This document shows positions 46,178 through 54,485 of a stretch of 64,000 nt of DNA, piece after piece (position 1 is the first letter of the stretch; each line of letters starts with the position of its first letter). The position numbers and the translations under genes are program-made. This stretch comes from an uncultured Wohlfahrtiimonas sp. (GTDB lineage: Bacteria; Pseudomonadota; Gammaproteobacteria; Cardiobacteriales; Wohlfahrtiimonadaceae). Location: the NCBI GenBank assembly GCA_947630895.1, contig CANRJJ010000003.1:1-64000 (forward strand). Direction: 5' to 3'. Below the pieces are notes generated by a model, which ran no database searches, was not told where the DNA came from, and worked only from the letters and a program-made list of their open reading frames with translations.

Positions 46178-46205
46178 TTGCAAAAGTGCGTAAAAACTGT
46201 ATAAT
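46178..46205 (+). promoter_or_regulatory. tRNA-Pro promoter
   Basis: TTGCAA, 16 bases, then a perfect TATAAT ending 12 bases before the tRNA. It starts 7 bases after the stop of the efflux gene. Confidence 0.85.
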
Positions 46206-46217
46206 ACTCGCTCGAAA

Positions 46218-46294
46218 CGGGGTATGGCGCAGTCTGGTAGCGCACTTGCATGGGGTGCAAGGGGTCGTAGGTTCAAATCCTGCTATCCCGACCA
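46218..46294 (+). tRNA. tRNA-Pro (GGG)
   Basis: 77 bases including encoded CCA. Acceptor CGGGGTA / TATCCCG (one G-U), D-arm GCGCAGTCTGGTAGCGC, anticodon arm CTTGC-ATGGGGT-GCAAG with anticodon GGG, T-arm TAGG-TTCAAAT-CCTG. Similar to E. coli proL in its D- and T-arm sequences. Confidence 0.97.
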
Positions 46295-46299
46295 AATTT

Positions 46300-46328
46300 A
46301 GCCTTAAGATCATCTTAAGGCTTTTTTT
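46300..46328 (+). terminator. Terminator of tRNA-Pro
   Basis: Perfect 10-bp stem AGCCTTAAGA / TCTTAAGGCT with a 3-base loop and a run of seven Ts. infA starts 27 bases further on. Confidence 0.9.
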
Positions 46329-46354
46329 ATTGAAATCTTTACGAATGGGAAATT

Positions 46355-46573
46355 ATGTCTAAAGAAGATCATATTGAAATGGAAGGAACGGTTATTGAAA
46401 CCTTACCTTATACAACATTTAAAGTAGAATTAGAAAATGGTCACGTTGTGACTGCGCATCTTTCTGGAAAAATGCGTAAAAACTTTATCCGTATTTTGAC
46501 GGGCGATAAAGTGCGTGTTGAATTAACACCTTACGATTTAAGTAAAGCACGTATTGTGTTCCGTGGTCGTTAA
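46355..46573 (+). CDS. infA: Translation initiation factor IF-1
   Basis: 72-aa OB-fold protein that blocks the ribosomal A site during initiation. [20 protein letters not shown] start, [19 protein letters not shown] and [13 protein letters not shown] end are all diagnostic. GGGA Shine-Dalgarno. Standing alone between a tRNA and rph. Confidence 0.99.
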   Translation: MSKEDHIEMEGTVIETLPYTTFKVELENGHVVTAHLSGKMRKNFIRILTGDKVRVELTPYDLSKARIVFRGR

Positions 46574-46683
46574 TAGTAGCGAATTGCTATAATTTAAAAA
46601 AAGATTGGTTTACAAATACCACATTGTCATAAATTACTATAATTATGACCAGTCTTTCTTCATCTCAAAAATAAGGGTATCTC

Positions 46684-47406
46684 ATGCGTCCATCTGAACG
46701 TGCATTTGATGAAATGCGTAAAATCGAATTTATTCCTCACTATACAAAACATGCAGAAGGCTCAGTTTTAGCTTGTTTTGGTGAAACTAAAGTTTTGTGT
46801 ACAGTTTCATTTGAGAATAAAGTCCCTCCTTTTATGCGTGGAGAAGGCAGAGGATGGATCACTGCTGAATACGGAATGTTGCCTCGCTCAACGCATTCAA
46901 GAATGCAACGTGAAGCGGCAAAAGGTAAGCAATCTGGCCGTACTCAAGAGATACAGCGTTTGATTGGTCGTTCATTGCGTGCTGCGGTGAATTTAGATAA
47001 GTTGGGCGAAAATACTTTGATGATCGATTGCGATGTGATCCAAGCAGATGGTGGAACGCGTACTACAGCAATTTCAGGTAGCTTTTTAGCATTGCAAATC
47101 GCAATTGCAAAATTGATGGCTTCAGGTGCTTTAAAAGAAAACCCAATCATTTCTAACTTGGCAGCTGTATCTGTTGGTATTTACAAAGGCAATGTTATTT
47201 CTGATTTAGAATATCTTGAAGATTCTGAAGCAGAAACAGATATGAATGTTGTGATGAATGCAGAAGGTCGTTTTATTGAGATTCAAGCAACAGCAGAAGA
47301 AGCTGCTTTCTCTGAAGAAGAGTTTGCACAAATGTTGAAGTTTGCGAAACAAAGCATCCATCAGATCATTGAAAAGCAAAAAGAGTGCTTTAATCAAGCA
47401 GTATGA
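46684..47406 (+). CDS. rph: Ribonuclease PH
   Basis: Phosphorolytic 3'-5' exonuclease that trims tRNA 3' ends; hexameric. N-terminal [15 protein letters not shown], the phosphate-binding [16 protein letters not shown] (Arg pair), [15 protein letters not shown] and the C-terminal [19 protein letters not shown] are typical. 240 aa, full length (unlike the E. coli K-12 frameshift). Two TATAAT elements lie upstream (46588 and 46638), the first with an extended TG. ATGA overlap with sfsA. Confidence 0.97.
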   Translation: MRPSERAFDEMRKIEFIPHYTKHAEGSVLACFGETKVLCTVSFENKVPPFMRGEGRGWITAEYGMLPRSTHSRMQREAAKGKQSGRTQEIQRLIGRSLRAAVNLDKLGENTLMIDCDVIQADGGTRTTAISGSFLALQIAIAKLMASGALKENPIISNLAAVSVGIYKGNVISDLEYLEDSEAETDMNVVMNAEGRFIEIQATAEEAAFSEEEFAQMLKFAKQSIHQIIEKQKECFNQAV

Positions 47407-48110
47407 AATTAGCATCTCTTCAAAAAGCTACATTACAAAAGCGCTATAAGCGCTTTTTGGCTGATATAGTCACAGAGAATGGTGAGGAAATTACTATTCA
47501 CTGTGCAAATACTGGCTCGATGAAAAACTGTTTTGTGGATGGTGGCGCGATTTGGTATGAACCATCGACTGATCCAAAACGCAAAACGAAAGGTAGTTGG
47601 ACTTTGGCTGAAACGCCACAAGGGCGAATCGCCTGTATCAATACACATTTGGCGAATACGTTAGTAGAAGAAGCTTTAAGATCAGATATGATTGCCGAGC
47701 TAGTCGGTTTTACTAGGCTCAAGCGTGAAGTGAAATATGGTGAAGAGAATTCCAAGATAGATTTTTACTTAGAATATCCAAATCGTACGGTTTATTTAGA
47801 AGTTAAAAGTGTGACCTTGGGATTTGATGATACAAATATTGCGGCATTTCCTGATGCAGTGACAACTAGAGGTGCTAAGCATTTACGCGAATTATCCAAT
47901 GTTCAGTCGGATAATATCGAGGCTTATATTTTGTATTGTGTGAATTTAACTGGAATCGAAGGTGTGCGTTTAGCGAGCGAGATTGATCCTGTTTATTCTG
48001 AAACTTTTAAAGAAGTGATGAAAAATGGCGTAAAAGTATTGGTTTATGGCACAACCATTACTGATGATGAGATAAAAATTTCACATCCATTGCGTTTTAT
48101 CGATAATTGA
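47403..48110 (+). CDS. sfsA: SfsA family sugar fermentation stimulation protein
   Basis: 235-aa cytoplasmic protein, OB-fold followed by a nuclease-like domain. [11 protein letters not shown] and the PDFYL-like [21 protein letters not shown] (restriction-like Asp and Glu-x-Lys), [16 protein letters not shown] are all conserved. Exact role unsettled; a nuclease-type fold suggests a DNA activity. Overlaps rph by four bases (ATGA). Confidence 0.94.
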   Translation: MKLASLQKATLQKRYKRFLADIVTENGEEITIHCANTGSMKNCFVDGGAIWYEPSTDPKRKTKGSWTLAETPQGRIACINTHLANTLVEEALRSDMIAELVGFTRLKREVKYGEENSKIDFYLEYPNRTVYLEVKSVTLGFDDTNIAAFPDAVTTRGAKHLRELSNVQSDNIEAYILYCVNLTGIEGVRLASEIDPVYSETFKEVMKNGVKVLVYGTTITDDEIKISHPLRFIDN

Positions 48111-48121
48111 ATATGATGGTT

Positions 48122-48140
48122 CTTATCCGTCGATGATAAG
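48122..48140 (+). promoter_or_regulatory. Short hairpin touching the Shine-Dalgarno of the next gene
   Basis: CTTATC pairs with GATAAG across a 7-base loop. The AAG of the right arm is the beginning of AAGGAG, the ribosome binding site of the following gene, so pairing could reduce access of the ribosome. Short stem, weak by itself. Confidence 0.3.
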
Positions 48141-48148
48141 GAGCACAT

Positions 48149-48760
48149 ATGCAAAATAATAAAAATATTTCGAGAGTGCTTAAAAATTTAGGAGCGTGTT
48201 ACGTTATTGATCATCAGGCAATATGTCGTGCATTGAAAGAAGAGTCATTGGAGTTATTAGCACTTTACAATGCAGAAAGCCCTATTGGTATTTTTGTTTT
48301 CTTGGGTGATGAAGGGGTGAATTTTATTCCGACACCGAAAAAATCAGAAGTCTTTCATCAAATGGCTGACCCTAAATTTCAAGAAAAATTAACACAAATG
48401 TTAGACATCGTATTGAAAAAAGTCCCTGAATATATGCTATCTGAGGGGATAGAAAGACAAAGCTGTGAACGTAATATCGCACAAATGAATGAGCTATTGT
48501 TCACGTTGCTCATTGATCTTGAGTCATTAAAATCATTGGGTAATTTAAAAAATAGGTCAGGGCATTTATATGCTCATGAAGTCATTAATGAAGCAGCAAA
48601 GTTTATCGGAATTCTAAGTGATGAATATGGCATTCAGGGGCAAGCTGTCGCATTTAATGATGATAGCGCCATTAAAATGGAATTAGTGAGCCGAGAAGAA
48701 GTGGGCTTGGATATAAAGCGTAGCGACAATTATATTAAAACCAATGAGACAGTTCATTAA
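48149..48760 (+). CDS. Hypothetical soluble protein, 203 aa
   Basis: I do not recognise this protein. It has no signal peptide, membrane segment or Cys cluster. The central part (~75-165) is mainly helical (EKLTQMLDIVLKKVPEYML), the ends are more mixed, and the C-terminus is charged. It lies between sfsA and hflD on the same strand, with AAGGAG 6 bases before the ATG, so expression is likely. Base composition resembles its neighbours. No ORF on the other strand competes. Confidence 0.75.
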   Translation: MQNNKNISRVLKNLGACYVIDHQAICRALKEESLELLALYNAESPIGIFVFLGDEGVNFIPTPKKSEVFHQMADPKFQEKLTQMLDIVLKKVPEYMLSEGIERQSCERNIAQMNELLFTLLIDLESLKSLGNLKNRSGHLYAHEVINEAAKFIGILSDEYGIQGQAVAFNDDSAIKMELVSREEVGLDIKRSDNYIKTNETVH

Positions 48761-48834
48761 ACTTGCATCTATAGCGGCTGATCGGTATTTTATGTAGCAC
48801 TACTTAATTTATGAATGAGATGCTTGGATAACGT

Positions 48835-49452
48835 ATGACAAATGATTTAAGAGGACAAACCATCGCTTTGGCTGCTGTTATGCAGAGTGCAATTTTAGTG
48901 GATCGTTTTGCGAGATTACAGGAATATTCAGAAGCAGATGCAAAAAGCTTGGTAAATAGTATTTTTGCGACTGATCCTCAAAATTTGCCAGAAGTATATG
49001 ATGGCTTGCATCATTTAGTTTTAGGTTTGACTGCGTTATCCAGCACTGATCGACTTTCTAAAGAAGTGATCACTTATTTCAATTCGATGTTGGTGCTACA
49101 AAAAAAACTACGTAAAGAAGGCAATTATTTAAATATCATGGGCAGTGGTATTGAGAATATTAAAGGGCGCTTGGTTCACTTTCCAATGATGCACGAAAAT
49201 ATTCAAATGGCTTTGGCGGATCTATATACGCAAACCATCAGTAAATTAACGCCGCGCATTTATGTGAAAGGGACAGATCAATCATTTTTAAGCAGCGAGC
49301 GTAATGCCTCTTTAATTCGCACATTACTTTTGGCGGGTGTTCGTTCAGGAATTTTGTGGCATCAATGTGGTGGCACAACCTTTAAACGAATTTTTCATTA
49401 CCAAAAAATATCGACAGAAGCTCGCTCGATATTGAATCAAATCTTGGCTTAG
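48835..49452 (+). CDS. hflD: HflD family (high frequency lysogenisation) protein
   Basis: 205-aa peripheral inner-membrane helical protein (DUF489). TIALAAVMQSAILVDRFA, LVHFPMMHENIQMALADLY, and SLIRTLLLAGVRSGILWHQ near the end correspond to E. coli HflD. HflD inhibits lambda CII in E. coli; its normal role is unknown. It is usually next to mnmA and purB, neither of which is here. Overlaps the convergent radical-SAM gene by 4 bases. Confidence 0.92.
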   Translation: MTNDLRGQTIALAAVMQSAILVDRFARLQEYSEADAKSLVNSIFATDPQNLPEVYDGLHHLVLGLTALSSTDRLSKEVITYFNSMLVLQKKLRKEGNYLNIMGSGIENIKGRLVHFPMMHENIQMALADLYTQTISKLTPRIYVKGTDQSFLSSERNASLIRTLLLAGVRSGILWHQCGGTTFKRIFHYQKISTEARSILNQILA

Positions 49453-50402
49453 AATAACGCTTTTTTGCCGTGTGGTATTTCTTGAATTAATACTGGTACA
49501 CAAATGCCTGAGAGTTTTGCGCGTAGTTCGCGAATTAAAGCAACAGCATCTTCTTCCTTTACACGGAAATGGCTTGTGCCGCGCGCAAAGTCTAATTGAT
49601 GTAAATAATAAGGTTTGATGCCGATAGTGATGAATCGGCGCATAAGCTGCTCTAGTGCTGCGAAATTATCATTGATGCCTTTGAGCATGACCGATTGGGA
49701 AATAAGCATGATGCCCGAGCGCTGTAGGCGTTTCATTGTTGTAGCTACTTCATTGGTGAGTTCATTTGCATGATTTGCATGAATAACAATCGTGATTGAT
49801 TTGCCGAGATCTTGTATTTTTTCAAATAAAGCTAGCATTTCATCCGTAATCATTTCAGGTGAAACAACAGGAATTCTTGTATGAATTCTGATGTTTTGTA
49901 AATGTGGAATAGTCGCAAGATTTTGCAAAATATATTCCAAGCGATTGACGGATAATATCAGTGGGTCACCACCCGTTAAGATAATCTCCCAAAGCTCAGG
50001 ATGATTGTTGATGTATTCAAAGGCTGCATCTAATTCTGATTTACCTAAAGATTCACCGTATTGACCAATCATCTCTTTGCGAAAGCAAAAACGACAATAA
50101 ACAGCGCACAATTGAGTGACTTTGAGTAAAGCGCGATCTTGATAGCGATGTACAATACCTGTGATCGGCGTATAAGGAATGTCACCAATCGGATCGCTGA
50201 CTTCATCATCTAAAATGATAGCTTCTTGAATGGATGGGATGAATTGCTGATAGATCGGATCACTCGCATCATTTTGCATGATTTCTTGCATGGCAGGCGA
50301 CACTCTGATTTGAAAATGATCGGCAACTGTGGATAAATCATCCTGTTGCTTGATGAAGTTTGCATTTTGTAAATCTTTAAGAGTTGTCCAGTAGCGAGCC
50401 AT
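49449..50402 (-). CDS. epmB: Lysine 2,3-aminomutase family radical SAM protein (EpmB-like)
   Basis: Radical-SAM, PLP-dependent aminomutase; the gammaproteobacterial member EpmB makes (R)-beta-lysine for EF-P modification. The cluster motif C-x3-C-x2-C (CAVYCRFCFR, Cys99/103/106), ILTGGDPL and PYYLHQLDFARGTSHF are clear. 317 aa, the short EpmB-like length, not the longer Clostridium form. I use the ATG at 50402; the track start is a TTG. Wording of the core (VHRYQDRALLKV, CRFCFRKEMIG) looks closer to alphaproteobacterial KamA-like proteins than to E. coli EpmB. efp and epmA are not in the window, so the symbol is provisional. Confidence 0.85.
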   Translation of the reverse strand: MARYWTTLKDLQNANFIKQQDDLSTVADHFQIRVSPAMQEIMQNDASDPIYQQFIPSIQEAIILDDEVSDPIGDIPYTPITGIVHRYQDRALLKVTQLCAVYCRFCFRKEMIGQYGESLGKSELDAAFEYINNHPELWEIILTGGDPLILSVNRLEYILQNLATIPHLQNIRIHTRIPVVSPEMITDEMLALFEKIQDLGKSITIVIHANHANELTNEVATTMKRLQRSGIMLISQSVMLKGINDNFAALEQLMRRFITIGIKPYYLHQLDFARGTSHFRVKEEDAVALIRELRAKLSGICVPVLIQEIPHGKKALF

Positions 50403-50482
50403 GAGAGATAATAGAGCCAATTTATTGTTAAAGGAAGAATGATACAGCTTGGTGATTCGGCTGTATAACTAAGATTGATATT

Positions 50483-51418
50483 ATGCCAAATTTTCCAGTT
50501 ATTTTCTTGATGGGGCCAACAGCTTCTGGCAAAACAGATACTGCGCTATATTTAGCGGACCATTTTCCATGTCATTTGATTTCATGCGACTCAGCTTTGA
50601 TCTATCAAGATATGGATATCGGTACAGCAAAGCCTACTAAAGAGATACTCACAAGTTATCCACATGCACTTGTGGATATCATTTCACCGATGGAAAGATA
50701 TTCAGCGGAACAATTTAGGCAGGATGCGAGAAGTGAGATTGAAAAGGCTCGATCTTTAGGAAAAATGCCGGTGATTGTGGGCGGTACATTTTTGTACATG
50801 AAAGCTTTGATCGAGGGAATTTCACCAATTCCTGAAGTCAAACCTGAAATTAGACAGCAAGTGATCGATCGTCATCATCAAGAGGGCATAGAGCCACTCT
50901 ATCGTGAATTACAGACTTTAGATCCTGAAAGCGCAGAGCGATTAGCGCCAGCAGATACTCAGCGTATTTTAAGGGCTTTAGAGGTTGTATGGAGCTCTGG
51001 ACAAACTTTGAATGATTTTTGGAAAATGCCTGCGAAAGAAGCATTACCATATCCTTATTTAAAATTTGCATTAACGTATCAAGATATTCAGCGTGCCAAT
51101 CAATCGATGGAAAAGCGCTTTCATCAAATGATTGATGATGGTTTTATAGGTGAAGTGAAGCATTTGAAAGAAAAATATCCTGAGTTAGATGGTGATTATC
51201 CTTCGCAAAGAGCTGTGGGCTATCGTCAAATTTGGGATTATTTAGATGGTTTGATGACGAAAGAAGAGGCGATTGAGCGAGCGATTATCGCTACGCGCCA
51301 GTACGCTAAAAGACAGCGCACTTGGCTACGTAGTGAAACTAATCTCACGCCAATCAGTGTAGAAGAAAAAGATTTTCGATCGAAGATTCTTCAGACGATT
51401 GAGCAATCGGCTCAGTAG
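50483..51418 (+). CDS. miaA: tRNA dimethylallyltransferase
   Basis: Adds the isopentenyl group to A37 of UNN-decoding tRNAs. P-loop GPTASGKT at 11-18, DSALIYQDMDIGTAKP, GGTFLYMKALIEGISP, RQAVGYRQIWDYLDG and the C-terminal RQYAKRQRTWLR are diagnostic. 311 aa (E. coli 316). Its 3' end overlaps the convergent TAXI gene by 65 bases. Confidence 0.96.
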   Translation: MPNFPVIFLMGPTASGKTDTALYLADHFPCHLISCDSALIYQDMDIGTAKPTKEILTSYPHALVDIISPMERYSAEQFRQDARSEIEKARSLGKMPVIVGGTFLYMKALIEGISPIPEVKPEIRQQVIDRHHQEGIEPLYRELQTLDPESAERLAPADTQRILRALEVVWSSGQTLNDFWKMPAKEALPYPYLKFALTYQDIQRANQSMEKRFHQMIDDGFIGEVKHLKEKYPELDGDYPSQRAVGYRQIWDYLDGLMTKEEAIERAIIATRQYAKRQRTWLRSETNLTPISVEEKDFRSKILQTIEQSAQ

Positions 51419-52373
51419 AGAATAAATGGTTTTGGAGCTTTGCAGCTTCGGAGTCTTCTCTTAATTGGTCGATCAGTTCTTGTCCCTTACTATGAATTTG
51501 AACTGGATTCATATCATAAGTTTCTAAGATAGATTCAGGCGTGATATTAGTGCGCAATGTGACCAAATTAATTTCATCAAGGATATGATTTAAGCTGTTG
51601 AGAAAGCTTTCAGCCACGTCATCATTTGGTGTAATCACTAAAAAAATACGAGATTTAAAAGTTTTAATGTCTTCATCGACACGCCAATACATCTCTTTCG
51701 GGATCGTTGCTTCATATAGACCTAAACTGCTTTTAAGGATTTTTTGGATTTGTTCATCGCTGAATGACAAAACCTTGCCATCACAGCTTGTGGTTAATTC
51801 TCTAGCCAATGGGCTCGATGGATGTGACATGATCATTACACCATCCAAAGCAAAGGTGCAGAATTGGCTAGCCAATAGCTCGCGTGTTTTTGAAATGGGG
51901 AAATAGAGATCTTGTTCTTTTAATCCGAGGGCTGCGCTTAATGGTTTGGCGCGATATTCTTTAGATGCCCAATCAGTGACGCCGATTGTACGATCTTGAA
52001 AGCTGCGTATGGAATCTAAGGATAAGTCATTACTGCCAACAAGGATCATGTATTGCTGGTATAAAGGCATGACAATAATTGGTTGTTTGGCGCTCTTTCG
52101 ATTTGCCAAAAGCACTTCTTCAGATATAAGAGCCACTTGTACTTCATTATTGATGAGCGCATTCCACATAAACTCAGAGTCAATGAACTCAGGTGTGCAG
52201 TGATTATTAGGATGATCAGCCTCAAAGCCATAACAAATTAAGTTAGAAGCTTCTTTTGTGGTGTCTAAAGTATCGCTATAGCCAATTTTAATGTCATGAC
52301 TATTTTCACTGTAACCAAGGCTAAGCATGGATATTGCTAAAATTGTGGTGCTAATGAGTTTTTTAATCAACAT
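51354..52373 (-). CDS. TAXI family TRAP-type solute-binding protein
   Basis: Periplasmic binding-protein-like protein, 339 aa. Signal peptide MLIKKLISTTILAISMLSLG with cleavage around residue 22. Domain wording follows the TAXI family (LSLDSIRSFQDRTIGV, FALDGVMIMSHPSSPLARELTTSCDG, EATIPKEMYWRVDED). There is no TRAP permease next to it. No Shine-Dalgarno visible; just before the ATG, GTTACCCT occurs twice 15 bases apart. Its last 21 codons lie antisense to miaA. It is downstream of tRNA-Asn copy 2 on the same strand. Confidence 0.85.
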   Translation of the reverse strand: MLIKKLISTTILAISMLSLGYSENSHDIKIGYSDTLDTTKEASNLICYGFEADHPNNHCTPEFIDSEFMWNALINNEVQVALISEEVLLANRKSAKQPIIVMPLYQQYMILVGSNDLSLDSIRSFQDRTIGVTDWASKEYRAKPLSAALGLKEQDLYFPISKTRELLASQFCTFALDGVMIMSHPSSPLARELTTSCDGKVLSFSDEQIQKILKSSLGLYEATIPKEMYWRVDEDIKTFKSRIFLVITPNDDVAESFLNSLNHILDEINLVTLRTNITPESILETYDMNPVQIHSKGQELIDQLREDSEAAKLQNHLFSTEPIAQSSEESSIENLFLLH

Positions 52374-52453
52374 AAGTTCAGGGTAACAATATTTAGGGTA
52401 ACTGAATAAGTTTAGTATAAGTTCTATTGATTGTTTCGTTTTAAATTTTAGAC

Positions 52454-52480
52454 AAAAAAAAACCTAGCTAGGCTAGGCTT
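52454..52480 (-). terminator. Terminator of tRNA-Asn copy 2
   Basis: The same CCTAGC-CTA-GCTAGG core and T-run as after copy 1, on the minus strand. The bases between CCA and stem differ from copy 1. Confidence 0.9.
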
Positions 52481-52486
52481 GAAAAA

Positions 52487-52585
52487 TTGGCTCCTCGACC
52501 TGGGCTCGAACCAGGGACCCCTTGATTAACAGTCAAGTGCTACTACCAACTGAGCTATCGAGGAATTAAGGATTGGCATTATATA
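52487..52585 (-). repeat. Inverted repeat copy 2 (tRNA-Asn with -10 and leader)
   Basis: Reverse complement of 41801-41899, 98 of 99 bases identical by direct reading. Confidence 0.95.
52488..52564 (-). tRNA. tRNA-Asn (GTT), copy 2
   Basis: Identical in all 77 positions to copy 1, on the opposite strand, with the encoded CCA. It lies between the DUF3108 gene and the TAXI gene on their strand. Confidence 0.98.
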
Positions 52586-52605
52586 AGCACAGAAAATAAT
52601 GTCAA
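52578..52605 (-). promoter_or_regulatory. tRNA-Asn (copy 2) promoter
   Basis: TTGACA (52605-52600), 16 bases, TATAAT (52583-52578), read on the minus strand. Same boxes and spacing as copy 1, although the spacer sequences differ. Confidence 0.9.
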
Positions 52606-52630
52606 CACTTTTGTGAAAATTTTTTAAAAA

Positions 52631-53284
52631 TTATGAACGAGCTTTGGTTGAAATGCGTCTTAATGTGAGCTCATAGCGTTTACCTTTGTCATAATAAACG
52701 ATTACAGAAGGCACATGATGAAGATTGGACGCTAAGCCAACCTCAAGTTGGCGATCATCTTCGCCACCTTTGAAATAGAGAGAATTCTCTTTTTTATTGT
52801 TGATATTGTGTTGAACATTTTTAACTTGGCGTAAATCAGGCAGTTCATAAACACGTTTGCCATCTGTAGCATTGGTATTTTTAAGTGGTAAGCCATTATT
52901 GATGCTCATTTGCCAAGCAATGGTAAATAGATCCTGTGTATTGGCTTTTAACTTGCTATTTTTGCGTTCAGGCAATTTCCCATAAGTGATTTTTTGATCA
53001 TTATAATTAAATGATGCCGATGAATAAGCTTTGTTACCACGATATACGGTGTATTCAGTAGGTAATAATTGGTTGTCTTTGATGATTCCTTTGGTTTGAA
53101 AGCGCATATTTTTAAATGGGATCGCGACATTCGTATTAATGGAATAATTTTTGTGGTCATGATTAAACGTTAATTTGGCAGGAATACCATAAGGGCCACT
53201 GTATTCTAAAATCATTTCTTCAGGCAAGTCTAATGAATGACAAAGGTTTGCTAGTAGTACTGGGAGAATGATGTTTCTAGTCAT
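52631..53284 (-). CDS. DUF3108 family exported protein
   Basis: 217-aa protein with a short N-terminal hydrophobic stretch (ILPVLLANLCHSLD) that may be a signal peptide. It then shows the DUF3108 pattern: YSGPYGIPAKLTFNHD, TKGIIKDNQLLPTEYTVYRG, LFTIAWQMSINNGLP, and a C-terminal PSVIVYYDKGKRYELTLRRI. These are predicted periplasmic beta-rich proteins of unknown function. Divergent from argC with 130 bases between the starts. Confidence 0.82.
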   Translation of the reverse strand: MTRNIILPVLLANLCHSLDLPEEMILEYSGPYGIPAKLTFNHDHKNYSINTNVAIPFKNMRFQTKGIIKDNQLLPTEYTVYRGNKAYSSASFNYNDQKITYGKLPERKNSKLKANTQDLFTIAWQMSINNGLPLKNTNATDGKRVYELPDLRQVKNVQHNINNKKENSLYFKGGEDDRQLEVGLASNLHHVPSVIVYYDKGKRYELTLRRISTKARS

Positions 53285-53414
53285 ATTTCTATCCCTATAA
53301 AAAATGAATTTTTATCATATAACACTTTTTATTTTATTTTTATTTAAAAAAGTTCGTTTAGCTATTCTTAAACCTGATAATCCTTGCTACATTATCGTGC
53401 TCAAGGAGGAAAAT

Positions 53415-54461
53415 ATGTCACAGAATACTATCTCAGTCGGAATTATTGGAGCTACAGGTTATGCTGGGCAACAATTGGTTTGGTTATTGCATCAGCATCC
53501 TAATGTTGTTATTAATTTTGTCGCGTCACATAGCCACAGTGCTAAGCAGTTCTCGGAAGTTTACCGAAGCTACGATACATTTTTTGATAAGCGATTAATT
53601 AATTTAGAGCAAGTGGAAGAGCGATTACCATCGATTGATTTGTTATTTTTGGCATTGCCTCATGGTTTATCTGAGCCATTGGCGAAAAGGGCAGTGGATG
53701 CTAATGTTAAAGTGATCGACTTGGGTGCTGACTTCCGTTTTGATGATGAAGAAGTATTTGAGCAGTGGTACAACACTAAACATGAAGATCCTGCTTTGAA
53801 TCAGCAAGCTGTATACGGTATGCCTGAGCTATATCGTGAAAAAGTTAGAACAGCGAATATTGTTGCGTGTCCTGGTTGTTATCCAACATCTGCGATTTTA
53901 GGTGTTGCGCCATTATTAAAAACAGGTTTTGTGAAACCTTCTGTGATCGTAGATGCTAAATCAGGTGTCAGTGGTGCGGGTCGAAGTGAGAAAGTAGAAC
54001 TGTTATTTGCTGAGTTGAACGAAAACTTCAAAGCTTATGGTCTGTTCTCTCATAGACATACGCCAGAAATCGAGCAAGAGATGTCTAAGCTGTTAGATCA
54101 ATCTGTCGATGTGACATTTACACCGCATTTATTGCCAATCAATCGTGGTATTTTATCGACGATCTACTTGGATCTTTCAAAGCCAATGACTGAAGCTGAA
54201 GTTTATCAGCACTACATTGCGATGTATAAGGATGAGCCATTTGTACGCGTTGTGAATGCATTGCCACAAATCTCACACGTGAAAAATAGTAACTTGTGTG
54301 AAGTTGGCATTCGTGTGGATGAAAAACGTCAAAAAGTTATCGTTGTATCTGCCATTGATAATTTGATTAAAGGTGCGAGTGGGCAAGCAGTGCAATGTAT
54401 GAATCTAATGTTTGGCTTTAAAGAGACAACAGGTATTCATCAGCTTTCGATGTATATTTAA
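53415..54461 (+). CDS. argC: N-acetyl-gamma-glutamyl-phosphate reductase
   Basis: Third step of arginine synthesis, NADPH-dependent. GATGYAGQQLVWLL nucleotide motif at residues 12-25, catalytic Cys155 in CPGCYPTSA, and HRHTPEIEQEMS. The track start at 53304 is too long; AAGGAGG before the ATG at 53415 fixes the start, giving 348 aa. First gene of argCJBD; an AT-rich upstream region is present but no convincing ARG box. Confidence 0.97.
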   Translation: MSQNTISVGIIGATGYAGQQLVWLLHQHPNVVINFVASHSHSAKQFSEVYRSYDTFFDKRLINLEQVEERLPSIDLLFLALPHGLSEPLAKRAVDANVKVIDLGADFRFDDEEVFEQWYNTKHEDPALNQQAVYGMPELYREKVRTANIVACPGCYPTSAILGVAPLLKTGFVKPSVIVDAKSGVSGAGRSEKVELLFAELNENFKAYGLFSHRHTPEIEQEMSKLLDQSVDVTFTPHLLPINRGILSTIYLDLSKPMTEAEVYQHYIAMYKDEPFVRVVNALPQISHVKNSNLCEVGIRVDEKRQKVIVVSAIDNLIKGASGQAVQCMNLMFGFKETTGIHQLSMYI

Positions 54462-54485
54462 TTTGATATTAACAATGGAATGTCT

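Noticed and set aside
50656-50664. Perfect DnaA box TTATCCACA inside miaA
   Set aside because: A single box within a conserved coding region with no others nearby; not a cluster.
53303-53320. Possible ARG box (TGAATTTTTATCAT) upstream of argC
   Set aside because: Only one half-site fits TGAAT-WWWW-ATTCA, the other half has just two of five matches, and there is no second tandem box.
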